From: Candidatus Babelota bacterium
GTDB lineage: Bacteria; Babelota; Babeliae; Babelales; Vermiphilaceae
NCBI GenBank assembly: GCA_018266085.1
Contig: JAFEAZ010000020.1
Location: 1 to 49,494 of the forward strand
Length of the DNA: 49,494 nucleotides
Direction: 5' to 3'
The stretch's first letter is position 1; each line of letters begins with the position of its first letter. Below the pieces are notes generated by a model. That model was not told where the DNA came from, made no database searches, and worked only from the letters and a program-made list of their open reading frames with translations. The position numbers were made by a program, and so were the translations under genes. Below are positions 32,061-39,854 of this stretch, piece by piece.

Positions 32061-32987
32061 ATGAAAAAAATAAGAAAATGCATGAGTCTGATGAGTAAAA
32101 AGAAGCTCTCTGTTGTGATTGGAAATCATACTATCGAGCTATCAAGCTTTGATAAAGTTCTGTTTCCAAAATCAGGTATCACCAAAGGTGATGTGGTTGT
32201 CTACTACCAAAAAATAGCGCCATTTTTTTTGGCACATGCACGTGATCACCTCATGGTTATGCATCGGTTTCCTGATGGCATTGATGCGCCCGGATTTTAT
32301 CAAAAAGAGGTATCCGATTATTTTCCTCCATGGATTGCACGAAAAAAAATAATATTGAAAGATGGCACGGCGCAGTCGTTGGTGGTGCTAGATAGCACTG
32401 CAGCGCTCGTCTATTTGGCCAATCAAGCGGTGCTTGTTTTTCATTCGTGGCTTAGTACGCAAAAAGCTACCCAAAAGCCAGACAAAATAGTTTTTGATGT
32501 CGATCCGTCGGGTAACAGTTTGGCTGAGCTTCGTTTTGCCGTAAGAACATTAAAAAAAGTAATTGAAGGGTATGGACTACAACCGTTTCTTATGGCGACA
32601 GGCTCACGCAGCTATCATGTTGTTGTGCCAATACGGCCTCAATATACGTATGCACAAACGCGTGCCTTTGCAAAGCGGATATGCAGCGATTTAGTCGACG
32701 CATACCCTGAGCGGTTTACGATTGCGCTGAGTAAAGCGCAGCGCAAAGGGAGAATCTTTCTCGATTATCTGCGCAACGCAGCGAGAGCAACATCAGTAGC
32801 CTGCTATTCATTGCGCGCTTTGGAAGGAGCTTCGATTGCAACGCCGCTCAGTTGGGACGAACTTACCAGAACAAAGCCGCAGCAGTATACGATCAAGAAC
32901 ATTTTCAAGCGATTAGCGCGCAAAAAAGATCCGTGGCATGATTTTGCACAGCGCGCCACACTGCTGCCGTTGCCGAAATGCGAATGA
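32061..32987 (+). CDS. Standalone LigD-type polymerase/primase domain
   Basis: The 308-residue protein is a LigD PolDom (archaeo-eukaryotic primase fold), which in end-joining repair fills or extends DNA ends with ribonucleotides. The family opening KVLFPKSGITKGDVVVYY is present. The metal-binding pair is FDVDP (Asp146, Asp148), the third carboxylate is in FLDYLRN (Asp235), and SYHVVVP carries the conserved histidine, so it appears active. No ligase or nuclease domain is attached, and neither Ku nor ligase is visible in the window. It converges on ogt and lies against a remnant of tag, so a rearrangement may have placed it here. The start lacks a strong ribosome-binding site. Confidence 0.88.
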   Translation: MKKIRKCMSLMSKKKLSVVIGNHTIELSSFDKVLFPKSGITKGDVVVYYQKIAPFFLAHARDHLMVMHRFPDGIDAPGFYQKEVSDYFPPWIARKKIILKDGTAQSLVVLDSTAALVYLANQAVLVFHSWLSTQKATQKPDKIVFDVDPSGNSLAELRFAVRTLKKVIEGYGLQPFLMATGSRSYHVVVPIRPQYTYAQTRAFAKRICSDLVDAYPERFTIALSKAQRKGRIFLDYLRNAARATSVACYSLRALEGASIATPLSWDELTRTKPQQYTIKNIFKRLARKKDPWHDFAQRATLLPLPKCE

Positions 32988-33019
32988 CGGCAGGGTTGGT
33001 ACGCAACGTTGTGGCAGGA

Positions 33020-33100
33020 GACGCCCCATTCAGTGTCATGATACTGAGCGTAGAGCTCTTGCCCTGGTTTGTCGCCAAAACAGCGTTTTTTGTCTGTCAC
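33020..33100 (-). pseudogene. tag: Remnant of tag (3-methyladenine DNA glycosylase I), N-terminus only
   Basis: A GTG-started frame overlapping the ogt stop (GTGA) reads MTDKKRCFGDKPG, then LYAQYHDTEWGV. This matches the N-terminus of Tag, which normally begins with RC followed by DPLYIAYHDNEWGVP. After this the similarity ends, and the frame runs antisense into the LigD-type gene with no Tag-like sequence. About 150 residues are missing. The coupled start shows that ogt-tag was once an operon. Confidence 0.6.
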
Positions 33101-33621
33101 GATGCACTCTCTTTTTCATGCTTTAATAACCAGACTTTTCGTGCCAATCCACTGCTGTAGCCGCCAAGAGCACCATTCGTGTTGATGACGCGATGGCAGG
33201 GGATAATGATAGGCAGTCTATTGGCGCTATTCGCTTGCGCAACGGCACGCCATGCGGTAGTTTTGCCGACCACTTGAGCAAGCTGAGCATATGAGCAGGT
33301 TTGGCCAAAGGGAATCTTTTGCAATGCTTGCCATACCTTTTGTTGAAACGGTGTGCCAAGCAAAACGACTGGCGTTTTAAACAGTTGTAATCTGCCGGCA
33401 CTATAGAGCATGAGTTCCTGCTCAAATAGATCGATGACGGGAGTACGTCCCGTGATTATGGTAGCGTTCAACTGTTTTTTCAAGCGCTTAACTTTTTGTT
33501 CGAGCTTTGAGTCGTCGATAAAATCAACCAGATAGAGAGCATTGTCGTCGGCGATTACCAGCATGCTGCCCAAAGCTGTTTCGAGTGAGGCTTGTAGTAA
33601 AGTTGTGGTATGCTGATTCAT
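33097..33621 (-). CDS. ogt: Methylated-DNA--protein-cysteine methyltransferase
   Basis: This suicide repair protein transfers alkyl groups from O6-alkylguanine to its own cysteine. The 174-residue protein contains the acceptor motif IPCHRVI with the catalytic cysteine, the following GGYSSGLARKVWLL block, and the helix-turn-helix region (FGQTCSYAQLAQVVGKTTAWRAV). The length and layout fit the Ogt class, without an Ada domain. It ends in an overlap with the remnant of tag, so the pair once formed an alkylation repair operon. The ribosome-binding site is weak. Confidence 0.95.
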   Translation of the reverse strand: MNQHTTTLLQASLETALGSMLVIADDNALYLVDFIDDSKLEQKVKRLKKQLNATIITGRTPVIDLFEQELMLYSAGRLQLFKTPVVLLGTPFQQKVWQALQKIPFGQTCSYAQLAQVVGKTTAWRAVAQANSANRLPIIIPCHRVINTNGALGGYSSGLARKVWLLKHEKESAS

Positions 33622-33735
33622 AGGTGAGCAGATCCATTAAAAGTATGCTATAAAAGTTCTAAAAAGAGCATATTGTCATTCTAGCGGAGCCGCACATGCT
33701 TGTACAATGGGGTGAGCGATTAAGAGAGTAGTATA

Positions 33736-33788
33736 ATAACATCAGAGAAAAGGCCTCCTGACTTGGGAAGCCTTTTCTCTGATGTTAT
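33736..33788. terminator. Very long stem-loop, probable terminator after the G1 peptidase
   Basis: ATAACATCAGAGAAAAGGC (33736-33754) is the exact reverse complement of bases 33770-33788, a 19-bp perfect stem with further partial pairing inside. It lies ten bases after the peptidase stop on the minus strand and contains an AAAAGG/CCTTTT core that could end transcripts in either direction. The perfect arms are longer than most terminators. Confidence 0.75.
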
Positions 33789-33798
33789 CTGAACGGGC

Positions 33799-34704
33799 TT
33801 AATTGCCTTTCCATGCCACCGAGAATGATTTACCATCGGCAGACACTGATGAAGTATTTGCTTTTACTGCGCCACCATTAGTTGAGATCATCGTCATGCG
33901 TTGATTGTTCCAAGCAGCGTTGTTGATGCCACCGGTGATATTGTTGATGGTTGCTGTACAGTTTGACATATACGCGGTGCCAAAATTACTTAATGGCAAG
34001 GTTTCATTCATGAATGGTGCTTCCACAATCCATTCAGCGCACAGACGTGGCAGATCGCTGGTCGCTATGCATGGAATAAGGGTATACATTTTTGTTGTTT
34101 CATTGGTCATCTGCATAATGTACAACGTATTGCCTTGTGGCAAGATGCCCGGCAGCGCTACATAGGTTATTGTGGCTGTGATGCGGTCACCAACATTCAC
34201 CGCAAAGTTTGTCAGGCTAACGCTTGGTGCTGGGAACATTTCATACCATGCGTAATGGCTTTGCATGCCATTTTCTACATCATGCTCTGTGCCGCATTGT
34301 GTAACATTTTTGCTTGGCGCTATGCCATCAATACCAACCCACATAGAACACCATGTTTTAGGGGCTGTAGACCCTTGTAAGTTCGGCACTATCCATGATC
34401 CGACAACCTTCGTGACCGTATTGGTCGTTGGGTTTTTCATATCACCTACGGCAGCAACATAACCGGCCCAATTGGTGCTATAGCTTTCAGTAGCAGCGCG
34501 GCTACGAAAATCAGAATCGATTCTGAGATATTCATCAGCATCGATTCTGGGGTGTGAATGTGCTCGCGAGCTTCTTGAGCAGGGCGCTGTTTGAGGAGCA
34601 ATGAATTCATAATCGTCCATATCGGCTGCGTTGCTTGCTACTGGCATCAAGCTGAGCGTGAGCAGGCAACAGAAAAGATTACGTGAGTATTTACGTGACA
34701 TCAT
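33799..34704 (-). CDS. Exported glutamic peptidase, family G1 (eqolisin-like)
   Basis: The 301-residue protein has a signal peptide (residues about 1-26, ending ASNAAD) and a short pro-region. It then has the hallmarks of G1 peptidases: TNWAGYV, VGSWIVP, MWVGIDG, a catalytic glutamine in VTQCG (Gln136), YAWYEMFP, VGDRITATI, and the catalytic glutamate in CAEWIVE (Glu224). These enzymes are acid-active endopeptidases, best known from filamentous fungi, with some bacterial members. AAGGAG lies five bases before the ATG. The enzyme probably acts outside the inner membrane, perhaps in an acidified host compartment; that is inference. The last 70 residues are rich in Asn/Thr. Confidence 0.86.
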   Translation of the reverse strand: MMSRKYSRNLFCCLLTLSLMPVASNAADMDDYEFIAPQTAPCSRSSRAHSHPRIDADEYLRIDSDFRSRAATESYSTNWAGYVAAVGDMKNPTTNTVTKVVGSWIVPNLQGSTAPKTWCSMWVGIDGIAPSKNVTQCGTEHDVENGMQSHYAWYEMFPAPSVSLTNFAVNVGDRITATITYVALPGILPQGNTLYIMQMTNETTKMYTLIPCIATSDLPRLCAEWIVEAPFMNETLPLSNFGTAYMSNCTATINNITGGINNAAWNNQRMTMISTNGGAVKANTSSVSADGKSFSVAWKGN

Positions 34705-34934
34705 CGCGACTCCTTTGGAAATAAAATTGGGACAGGTGATTCTCTTAAAGAAGGACTAACATGGCGATATTGTCATGTCAAATGCGAATGGGGTGTCGAT
34801 TTTTCTGTCGAGCCAATGAGCTGATCTGGAGGGCGTTATGCTCGTAATAATCATAGACATTCTTGCGCAATAGCGATAAGCTCTGTTGCGCTTTGTTTCA
34901 CAACTCATACATTTTTATACTGTTATATAACAAC

Positions 34935-35345
34935 ATGAAAAAATCTTTTGCTCTTCTTACTCTTTTTTTTGTGTATACGTCAGTTGCAAGCACTGTGAGT
35001 GATTATTCTTTTGAGGGGAGCCATTTCGTTGCAAGTTACAAAGCGTGTGATCAGACCGCCTTGCTCGATATTCCGCATCTTAGACAGGCAATGCTCAAAG
35101 CCGCAGAGGCTTCGGGAGCTCAAGTCTTGAATTATCAAAGTCATGAGTTTCCTGGTGGTGGCTTTACGATGGTTATAATGTTGTCAGAAAGCCATGCGAG
35201 CATTCACACCTATCCAGAATTTGGTGCCTGTTTTGTTGATCTTTTCACCTGTGGCACGACCTGTTCAAGCAGCAATTTTGATCGCTCTTTGCGAGCATAC
35301 CTTAAGCCGGAATATGTTGATGGGCAGCTGATTGAAAGAAAATAG
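34935..35345 (+). CDS. speD: Exported S-adenosylmethionine decarboxylase (SpeD/SpeH-like)
   Basis: AdoMet decarboxylase makes the aminopropyl donor for spermidine and self-cleaves to form a pyruvoyl cofactor. The 136-residue protein has the cleavage motif LSESH (Glu85-Ser86), the catalytic SIHTYPEFG (His91) and FTCG (Cys106), so it looks active. Unusually, it carries a signal peptide: MKKSFALLTLFFVYTSVAST precedes the normal SpeH-like start, adding roughly 25 residues. I see no speE or other polyamine gene nearby. The ATG at 34935 lacks a strong ribosome-binding site, but the signal and family start agree. It lies just upstream of three more exported proteins. An extracytoplasmic role is inferred. 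Confidence 0.85.
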   Translation: MKKSFALLTLFFVYTSVASTVSDYSFEGSHFVASYKACDQTALLDIPHLRQAMLKAAEASGAQVLNYQSHEFPGGGFTMVIMLSESHASIHTYPEFGACFVDLFTCGTTCSSSNFDRSLRAYLKPEYVDGQLIERK

Positions 35346-35508
35346 AAATCCACCGAGTGGTTCGGTTATACCGGTCCCATTAGACCCGTAATGTGCGAAG
35401 CAGGGCAACCGTTTTACAAGTCTCATAAGCCCTATTACACTGAAACAGACTAGAGTGCTGAATTCTAGAAGGTTTTTCCCTTTGACTCCTCTTTGGAGAA
35501 TATCCATT

Positions 35509-36126
35509 ATGAACTATACGTATACAAAAGTAGTACTCGCGTTAGCAGCCAGTATAATAACTCCTGCTTGCCTAGGCTTCTACTGCAAGGAGCCCACCCG
35601 TTTAATGAAAGCGCTTGAAAGTAAGCAGTCACCCCAAGAGATTAAGCGCCTTATCGAGCAAGGCGAAGATGTAAATGCTGTAGACAGCGAGTGCATACGT
35701 TTGCTTAAACCTGTATTGCGCTATGCATTAGACCGCGGAGCTGATAAAGACTCGGTCACTATTATCAACATGCTCATCAAGGCTGGAGCAGATGTCACTG
35801 CAAACACCTATAATCGTGTTACCGATGAACGAGTGTTTGGCATAATGCCATTGTTGACCTATGCATCCATCTATTCATCTGCCGAAATTGTACAAATGTT
35901 TATAGATGCTGGCGCGCGTGACAGTATACCAGTGGTTCAAGAAAGCTCAGTCGAGTTTACCAAGAGTGCTTTGATGATTGCGCAAGAACTTGGCAGAACA
36001 GATGTCGTCAACGTGCTAACGGGCATTCCATTTCAAACGTCTGCCAAAGATGATCTTATTTTTGCTGGAGGTTGCTTAGCCGTTGTTGGCTTAATGGCCT
36101 TGGCAATTCCTCATATGACATTTTAA
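35509..36126 (+). CDS. Exported ankyrin-repeat protein with C-terminal membrane segment
   Basis: The 205-residue protein has a signal peptide (MNYTYTKVVLALAASIITPACLG), three or more ankyrin-like units (LMKALESKQSPQEIKRLIEQG, IINMLIKAGADV, IVQMFIDAGARD), and a hydrophobic C-terminal helix (FAGGCLAVVGLMALAIPHM). Ankyrin repeats bind proteins and are common in effectors of bacteria living in eukaryotic cells. The ATG at 35509 has TTTGGAG upstream. It is first of a three-gene run: a macro-domain protein starts 29 bases after its stop. Its binding partner is unknown. Confidence 0.75.
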   Translation: MNYTYTKVVLALAASIITPACLGFYCKEPTRLMKALESKQSPQEIKRLIEQGEDVNAVDSECIRLLKPVLRYALDRGADKDSVTIINMLIKAGADVTANTYNRVTDERVFGIMPLLTYASIYSSAEIVQMFIDAGARDSIPVVQESSVEFTKSALMIAQELGRTDVVNVLTGIPFQTSAKDDLIFAGGCLAVVGLMALAIPHMTF

Positions 36127-36155
36127 TAGATTCTTAACTTATGAGGTACTTATCC

Positions 36156-37193
36156 ATGAAGAAACTTACACTATTTTCTGTACTTGCCATTGCAAGTGCT
36201 AATATTCCCACGCATATCTCGGCAAGCGTGTTCAAAATTGTCGATGGTGTCGAAATATGTGTTGAGAAGGGTGATATTACCAAAAGCCACGCACAAACAA
36301 TAGTCAACGCAGCCAATCCACAGTTACAAGCTGGTGGTGGTGTCTGTGGAGCGATTTTTGCTGCCGCGGGGTTAGAACAGTTGCAGAAGGCATGTTACCG
36401 GCTGCCAGTAGTTGCAGCAGGCGATGTCAGATGTCCAGTTGGTCAGGCTTGTATCACAGATAGTTTCGGTCTGACAAAAAATGACATCAAACACATTATT
36501 CATGCCGTTGGTCCAGATTGCAGAATAATCAAAGACACTCAAGAACAAGACCGTTTATTAAGCAGCGCTTACCGCAATGCATTAACCGTAGCTGAACAAA
36601 ATAACATCCGTTCTATAGCGTTTCCTTTTATAAGTTCTGCTATTTATGCATTCCCTAAGGAACGTGCAGCACGTGTCGCATTAGAAGCAGCTTTCTACTA
36701 TGCGATGACGCTGACGGTAGGTCCAAAGCTTAGCACTATAACATTCGTATTATACTCTGATGAAGATTACGATCTGTTTGTGAAAATGCTCGATAAGGTT
36801 GATATTATCGTCGCATTGTCTGCACAAGAATCAGAAAAAACATCTGTGCAACATAGTCGTATGGTTCCTGAGCATATGCATTTTGGTAGCTACCAGAAAT
36901 ACCAAGAATATGTGCAACAGCTAGGAGATGGTGTGAAGCCTCAACCGGTGCATCTTAAACAAATCTCAATACACATACCAGATAATCCTGCACTAGACGG
37001 AATGTGGAATCATCGCCTGCTAGCTTTATATGATGCTTGTGATCAAATAATCGCAACATTGTATTATGACGCACATATCACCCCGCTTGCTCAGTTTGAG
37101 AAAGAATTTGAGCAATACTTCGATTTAAGTAAGTTAAGCCCTGATAGCATAAAGCTGTTCAGAAGGACTAATTTTGGTGAATTGCCTGAGTAA
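36156..37193 (+). CDS. Exported macro-domain protein
   Basis: The 345-residue protein has a signal peptide (MKKLTLFSVLAIASANIPT) followed by a macro domain: KGDITKSHAQTIVNAANP (residues 38-55), GGGVCGAIF (60-69), the usual RCPVGQACIT, and HAVGP (116-120). Macro domains bind ADP-ribose and can remove it from proteins or from O-acetyl-ADP-ribose. The C-terminal 150 residues contain no motif I recognise. GAGG is eight bases before the ATG. The gene is sandwiched between the ankyrin protein and a GDxH protein, 11 bases upstream of the latter. A signal peptide on a macro domain suggests action outside the cytoplasm or in a host, which is inference. Confidence 0.85.
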   Translation: MKKLTLFSVLAIASANIPTHISASVFKIVDGVEICVEKGDITKSHAQTIVNAANPQLQAGGGVCGAIFAAAGLEQLQKACYRLPVVAAGDVRCPVGQACITDSFGLTKNDIKHIIHAVGPDCRIIKDTQEQDRLLSSAYRNALTVAEQNNIRSIAFPFISSAIYAFPKERAARVALEAAFYYAMTLTVGPKLSTITFVLYSDEDYDLFVKMLDKVDIIVALSAQESEKTSVQHSRMVPEHMHFGSYQKYQEYVQQLGDGVKPQPVHLKQISIHIPDNPALDGMWNHRLLALYDACDQIIATLYYDAHITPLAQFEKEFEQYFDLSKLSPDSIKLFRRTNFGELPE

Positions 37194-37204
37194 TGGAGTA
37201 TTTC

Positions 37205-38248
37205 ATGAAATACCAGAGCTGTCTTGCCGCATACCTATTAGCTGCGCTCAGCATGTTCTGTGCAACTACCTCTCATGCCATGATTACCGAAATAAGAGAA
37301 TTTCATAATCCTAAGCTCGGTCCTGATAGCAAGGGGCAAACGATCATTCTTATGGGCGATCAACATGGTTGTTCCAATGAGATAAGCAACAGGCAATCTG
37401 TTGCTCTTGCCAAAGCGATGGTCGAATCTCAGGCTTGCCTCATTACAGAAGGATTTCAGAGAGATTCGATTTCTCTTTCGATGGAGCAATTAACACAAGC
37501 GGTCGAACAACACAACCTAACTATAGTATACCCTGAATTTAGAGCAGAATATGGTGCATTAGTTGGATTTTTTCTGGTCGCAGCTAGACAACATTCGGGT
37601 TATAAAGAATTGACCACAGCGTTAAAAGAACCCGCTGCTGCAACATATTTGGGCGCAACATTTGTCAAAGCCCATGAAGAAAATTGCACCCAATTTGATC
37701 AAGTACTTGTTCCGTATGCATATTCACTGAAGCGCCTGCCAGGTGATGAAGACAAAGCTGTTACACAGGGATTCATGGAAGGGTTTGATGCACTGTTAGG
37801 ACCCACAGATAAAGTAATCAACAGCATTGATCAAGCGCTCATTTCAATGCCTGAGCAAAAAAATAGTTCTTTGGCTCACGTACTTATGGATGAGTTTGTG
37901 ATAAAAAAGGATGATAATACTTATAATTTGAACGACAATAGTCTCTGGTGCACGATGGAACAGGCGACCAATAGTGTATTCGACGCAACCTTGTTAAAAA
38001 CAATCCACGAGCAGCGCAAACAACGCGTGTTATTCGTGCATGCTGGTGCTTTGCATACTCAGAAATTAGCAACGCTGTTACCACTCGCTGGCTTTGAAAT
38101 GAAGGCAGCTGATGTGCATCAGCAAGACCTCTCTCGCACCATGTCTGAGGTTATGAGTGATATAAAATCACTTTCAACAAAGAGTGCTGAACTGGCCGTT
38201 GACGTAGATACATTTTTAGCACGATGCGAAACGTCGCCGAGAACTTAA
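37205..38248 (+). CDS. Exported GDxH protein, TraB/ChaN-like
   Basis: The 347-residue protein has a signal peptide (MKYQSCLAAYLLAALSMFCA). After it comes IILMGDQHGCSNEI (GDQH at residues 51-54), a downstream acidic ITEG (about residue 82), and a late VLFVHAGALH. The arrangement of GxxH, a glutamate and a second histidine-containing motif recalls the TraB/ChaN/EreA-like fold, which includes metal-dependent hydrolases and proteases. The match is by motif only, so the name is tentative. GGAG lies six bases upstream of the ATG. It is the last gene of the ankyrin, macro, GDxH run. Confidence 0.6.
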   Translation: MKYQSCLAAYLLAALSMFCATTSHAMITEIREFHNPKLGPDSKGQTIILMGDQHGCSNEISNRQSVALAKAMVESQACLITEGFQRDSISLSMEQLTQAVEQHNLTIVYPEFRAEYGALVGFFLVAARQHSGYKELTTALKEPAAATYLGATFVKAHEENCTQFDQVLVPYAYSLKRLPGDEDKAVTQGFMEGFDALLGPTDKVINSIDQALISMPEQKNSSLAHVLMDEFVIKKDDNTYNLNDNSLWCTMEQATNSVFDATLLKTIHEQRKQRVLFVHAGALHTQKLATLLPLAGFEMKAADVHQQDLSRTMSEVMSDIKSLSTKSAELAVDVDTFLARCETSPRT

Positions 38249-38574
38249 TGTTCTGCAAGAATGCAATGACTCATCTGTAAGAAACTGTTATGGAATCTGG
38301 CCTGTCAGCCATTTTTGAAAAAATTAGATCTAACCTCGCATCGCCCACTTCGTTGGGGTATGCCGGGCAGTCTTCGCCTATTCAGCATAGACATTCTCGT
38401 AAGTTTTTCCGTTAAAAAGATGGAGCCAGCAAAGCCGGAAGGCATGGATTGGCGAAGTATGGCGGGCCTTACGCGACGTGTTCCTTAACAGAGAAGTCAC
38501 GTTTGGATTCACATTGCAGCATATCAAAACCGTGTGTTCCACCTTCTCAATCAATGTTGCCGTGTAAACAATCA
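38249..38574. other. Gap with an imperfect inverted repeat between convergent genes
   Basis: I see no gene in these 326 bases. GCCGGGCAGTCTTCGCCTATTC (38361-38382) is roughly the reverse complement of GGATTGGCGAAGTATGGCGGGCC (about 38451-38473), an imperfect pair about 70 bases apart. It could be a degenerate miniature mobile element or a long hairpin. A 66-residue frame on the minus strand here has no credible start and low coding likelihood. Confidence 0.4.
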
Positions 38575-39204
38575 TCAACTGTTGCTGATAGGAGCGCCGT
38601 TACTTTCTGCGTTTTCCAAGACTTTTTTAGCCCAGGTTATGTATCTTCCTATCACATACTCTCCGGCAGATCCTTTGGTAGCTAACTGCCTCTGAAGAGA
38701 TGGATCACTTAAAATATGTCTCGCATACACAATATTATTCGCTTGGTTATGCGTAGCTAAATACATATTAAGAGAAGTAAACTCGTCCTTGAGCACTGTA
38801 TTATAATTCAAAGCAAAGGCTGCATGGATCATGTCCATAGGATCAAATCCTTCTTTCGGATTAAAAATATAGGGATCTGGTCCTATAATAACCCCGACAT
38901 AAAAAAGGTATTCTGGATTGTCGGAATATTTTGCATATGACTCGGCAAAATATCTTCTAGCTAGCTGTACATACTCATCATATTTGGATTCGTAATACGC
39001 ACTTTTGACTTCACGTAAAGGGTCTTTTGAGATATTGGACCAGTAACAGGAACCTTCTATCAGCGTGTCCATCAACCGATACAATAAAAAAATGTACGCA
39101 TCAACATTATCTGGATGTTCAGCGATTACTTTTTGAAGCAAGAAGATCGCTATGTCAAAACTGCCTTCTTGTTCTAGCCGCGCTACTTGTTCTTTCCAAT
39201 GCAT
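38575..39204 (-). CDS. TPR-like protein B (tandem duplicate, possible immunity protein)
   Basis: The 209-residue protein is a clear relative of its neighbour at 39229-39849: both begin MHWK-QV, share SFDIAIFLL-KV, VDAYIFLL-RL, YW-N-SKDPLR-VK, YFAESY, DPSLQ-QLATKG and EYVIG--- WAKK-LE. Helix pairs of the kind seen in TPR proteins are visible, and there is no signal peptide, so it is cytoplasmic. I chose ATG 39204 to match the paralog's start; an ATG at 39222 is possible. It is the last gene of the run after the large exported protein. An immunity role is inferred from position and duplication, not from known homologs. Confidence 0.68.
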   Translation of the reverse strand: MHWKEQVARLEQEGSFDIAIFLLQKVIAEHPDNVDAYIFLLYRLMDTLIEGSCYWSNISKDPLREVKSAYYESKYDEYVQLARRYFAESYAKYSDNPEYLFYVGVIIGPDPYIFNPKEGFDPMDMIHAAFALNYNTVLKDEFTSLNMYLATHNQANNIVYARHILSDPSLQRQLATKGSAGEYVIGRYITWAKKVLENAESNGAPISNS

Positions 39205-39228
39205 AATGTTATTTCCAAGCATTTGCTA

Positions 39229-39849
39229 TTACTTGCTCTCAGCTTTGTCTTTATGAGCATCTTCCAAGATTTTTTTAGCCCAGGATACTTCTCCGCCAAT
39301 GACATATTCAGCAGCAGCACCCTTAGTTGCTAACTGTTCTTGCAAAGATGGATCATTGACTATACTGGCTGCATATTTAATTACATCAACATTATTTGGT
39401 TCTTTATCATAGAGCTCTTTATAATAGTCTATCATATTCAGAACGGCATTATAGCGCATACGTACAGCACGAAGCTCGAGATCGCTTTGCAGATCGTCAG
39501 ACGCTCCAAAATACCAAGCTATGTGGCCTAATATATGTGCTGCATAATATAAGTACTCTGGGTTCTCAGAAAAGCGGTGATATGATTCGGCAAAATATTT
39601 CTCTGCTGCTGCCATATAATTATCACGTTTTGAGGCATAATACTCTTTTTTTACATCTCTTAGTGGATCTTTTGAGACATTACACCAGTAAACACTACCC
39701 TCAAGCCACATTTCTCTCAGCCGAAAAAGCAAAAAGATATATGCATCCACATCATTGGGATTATTTTTTACGACTTTTTCCAGTAAGAAAATTGCGATAT
39801 CAAAACTTGCTTCCTGCTCCAATAACTGTACTTGTTGTTTCCAATGCAT
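39229..39849 (-). CDS. TPR-like protein A (tandem duplicate, possible immunity protein)
   Basis: The 206-residue protein is the sister of the gene at 38575-39204. The start overlaps the end of the large exported protein: its TGA is followed within a few bases by ATGCCTATG. I chose the second ATG (39849), which has AAGGTG six bases upstream and matches the paralog start. There is no signal peptide; the protein is helical with TPR-like spacing (for example DIAIFLLEKVVKNNPNDVDAY). Very tight coupling to the large exported protein suggests a linked function. Its sequence is unlike any family I can name. Confidence 0.7.
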   Translation of the reverse strand: MHWKQQVQLLEQEASFDIAIFLLEKVVKNNPNDVDAYIFLLFRLREMWLEGSVYWCNVSKDPLRDVKKEYYASKRDNYMAAAEKYFAESYHRFSENPEYLYYAAHILGHIAWYFGASDDLQSDLELRAVRMRYNAVLNMIDYYKELYDKEPNNVDVIKYAASIVNDPSLQEQLATKGAAAEYVIGGEVSWAKKILEDAHKDKAESK

Positions 39850-39854
39850 AGGCA

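Noticed and set aside
32804-33100. 98-residue frame as an intact small protein
   Set aside because: Only the first 27 residues resemble Tag; the rest is antisense to the polymerase gene, so it is listed as a remnant.
38378-38578. 66-residue minus-strand frame in the gap after the GDxH gene
   Set aside because: No credible start site; it covers the inverted repeat and has no motif.
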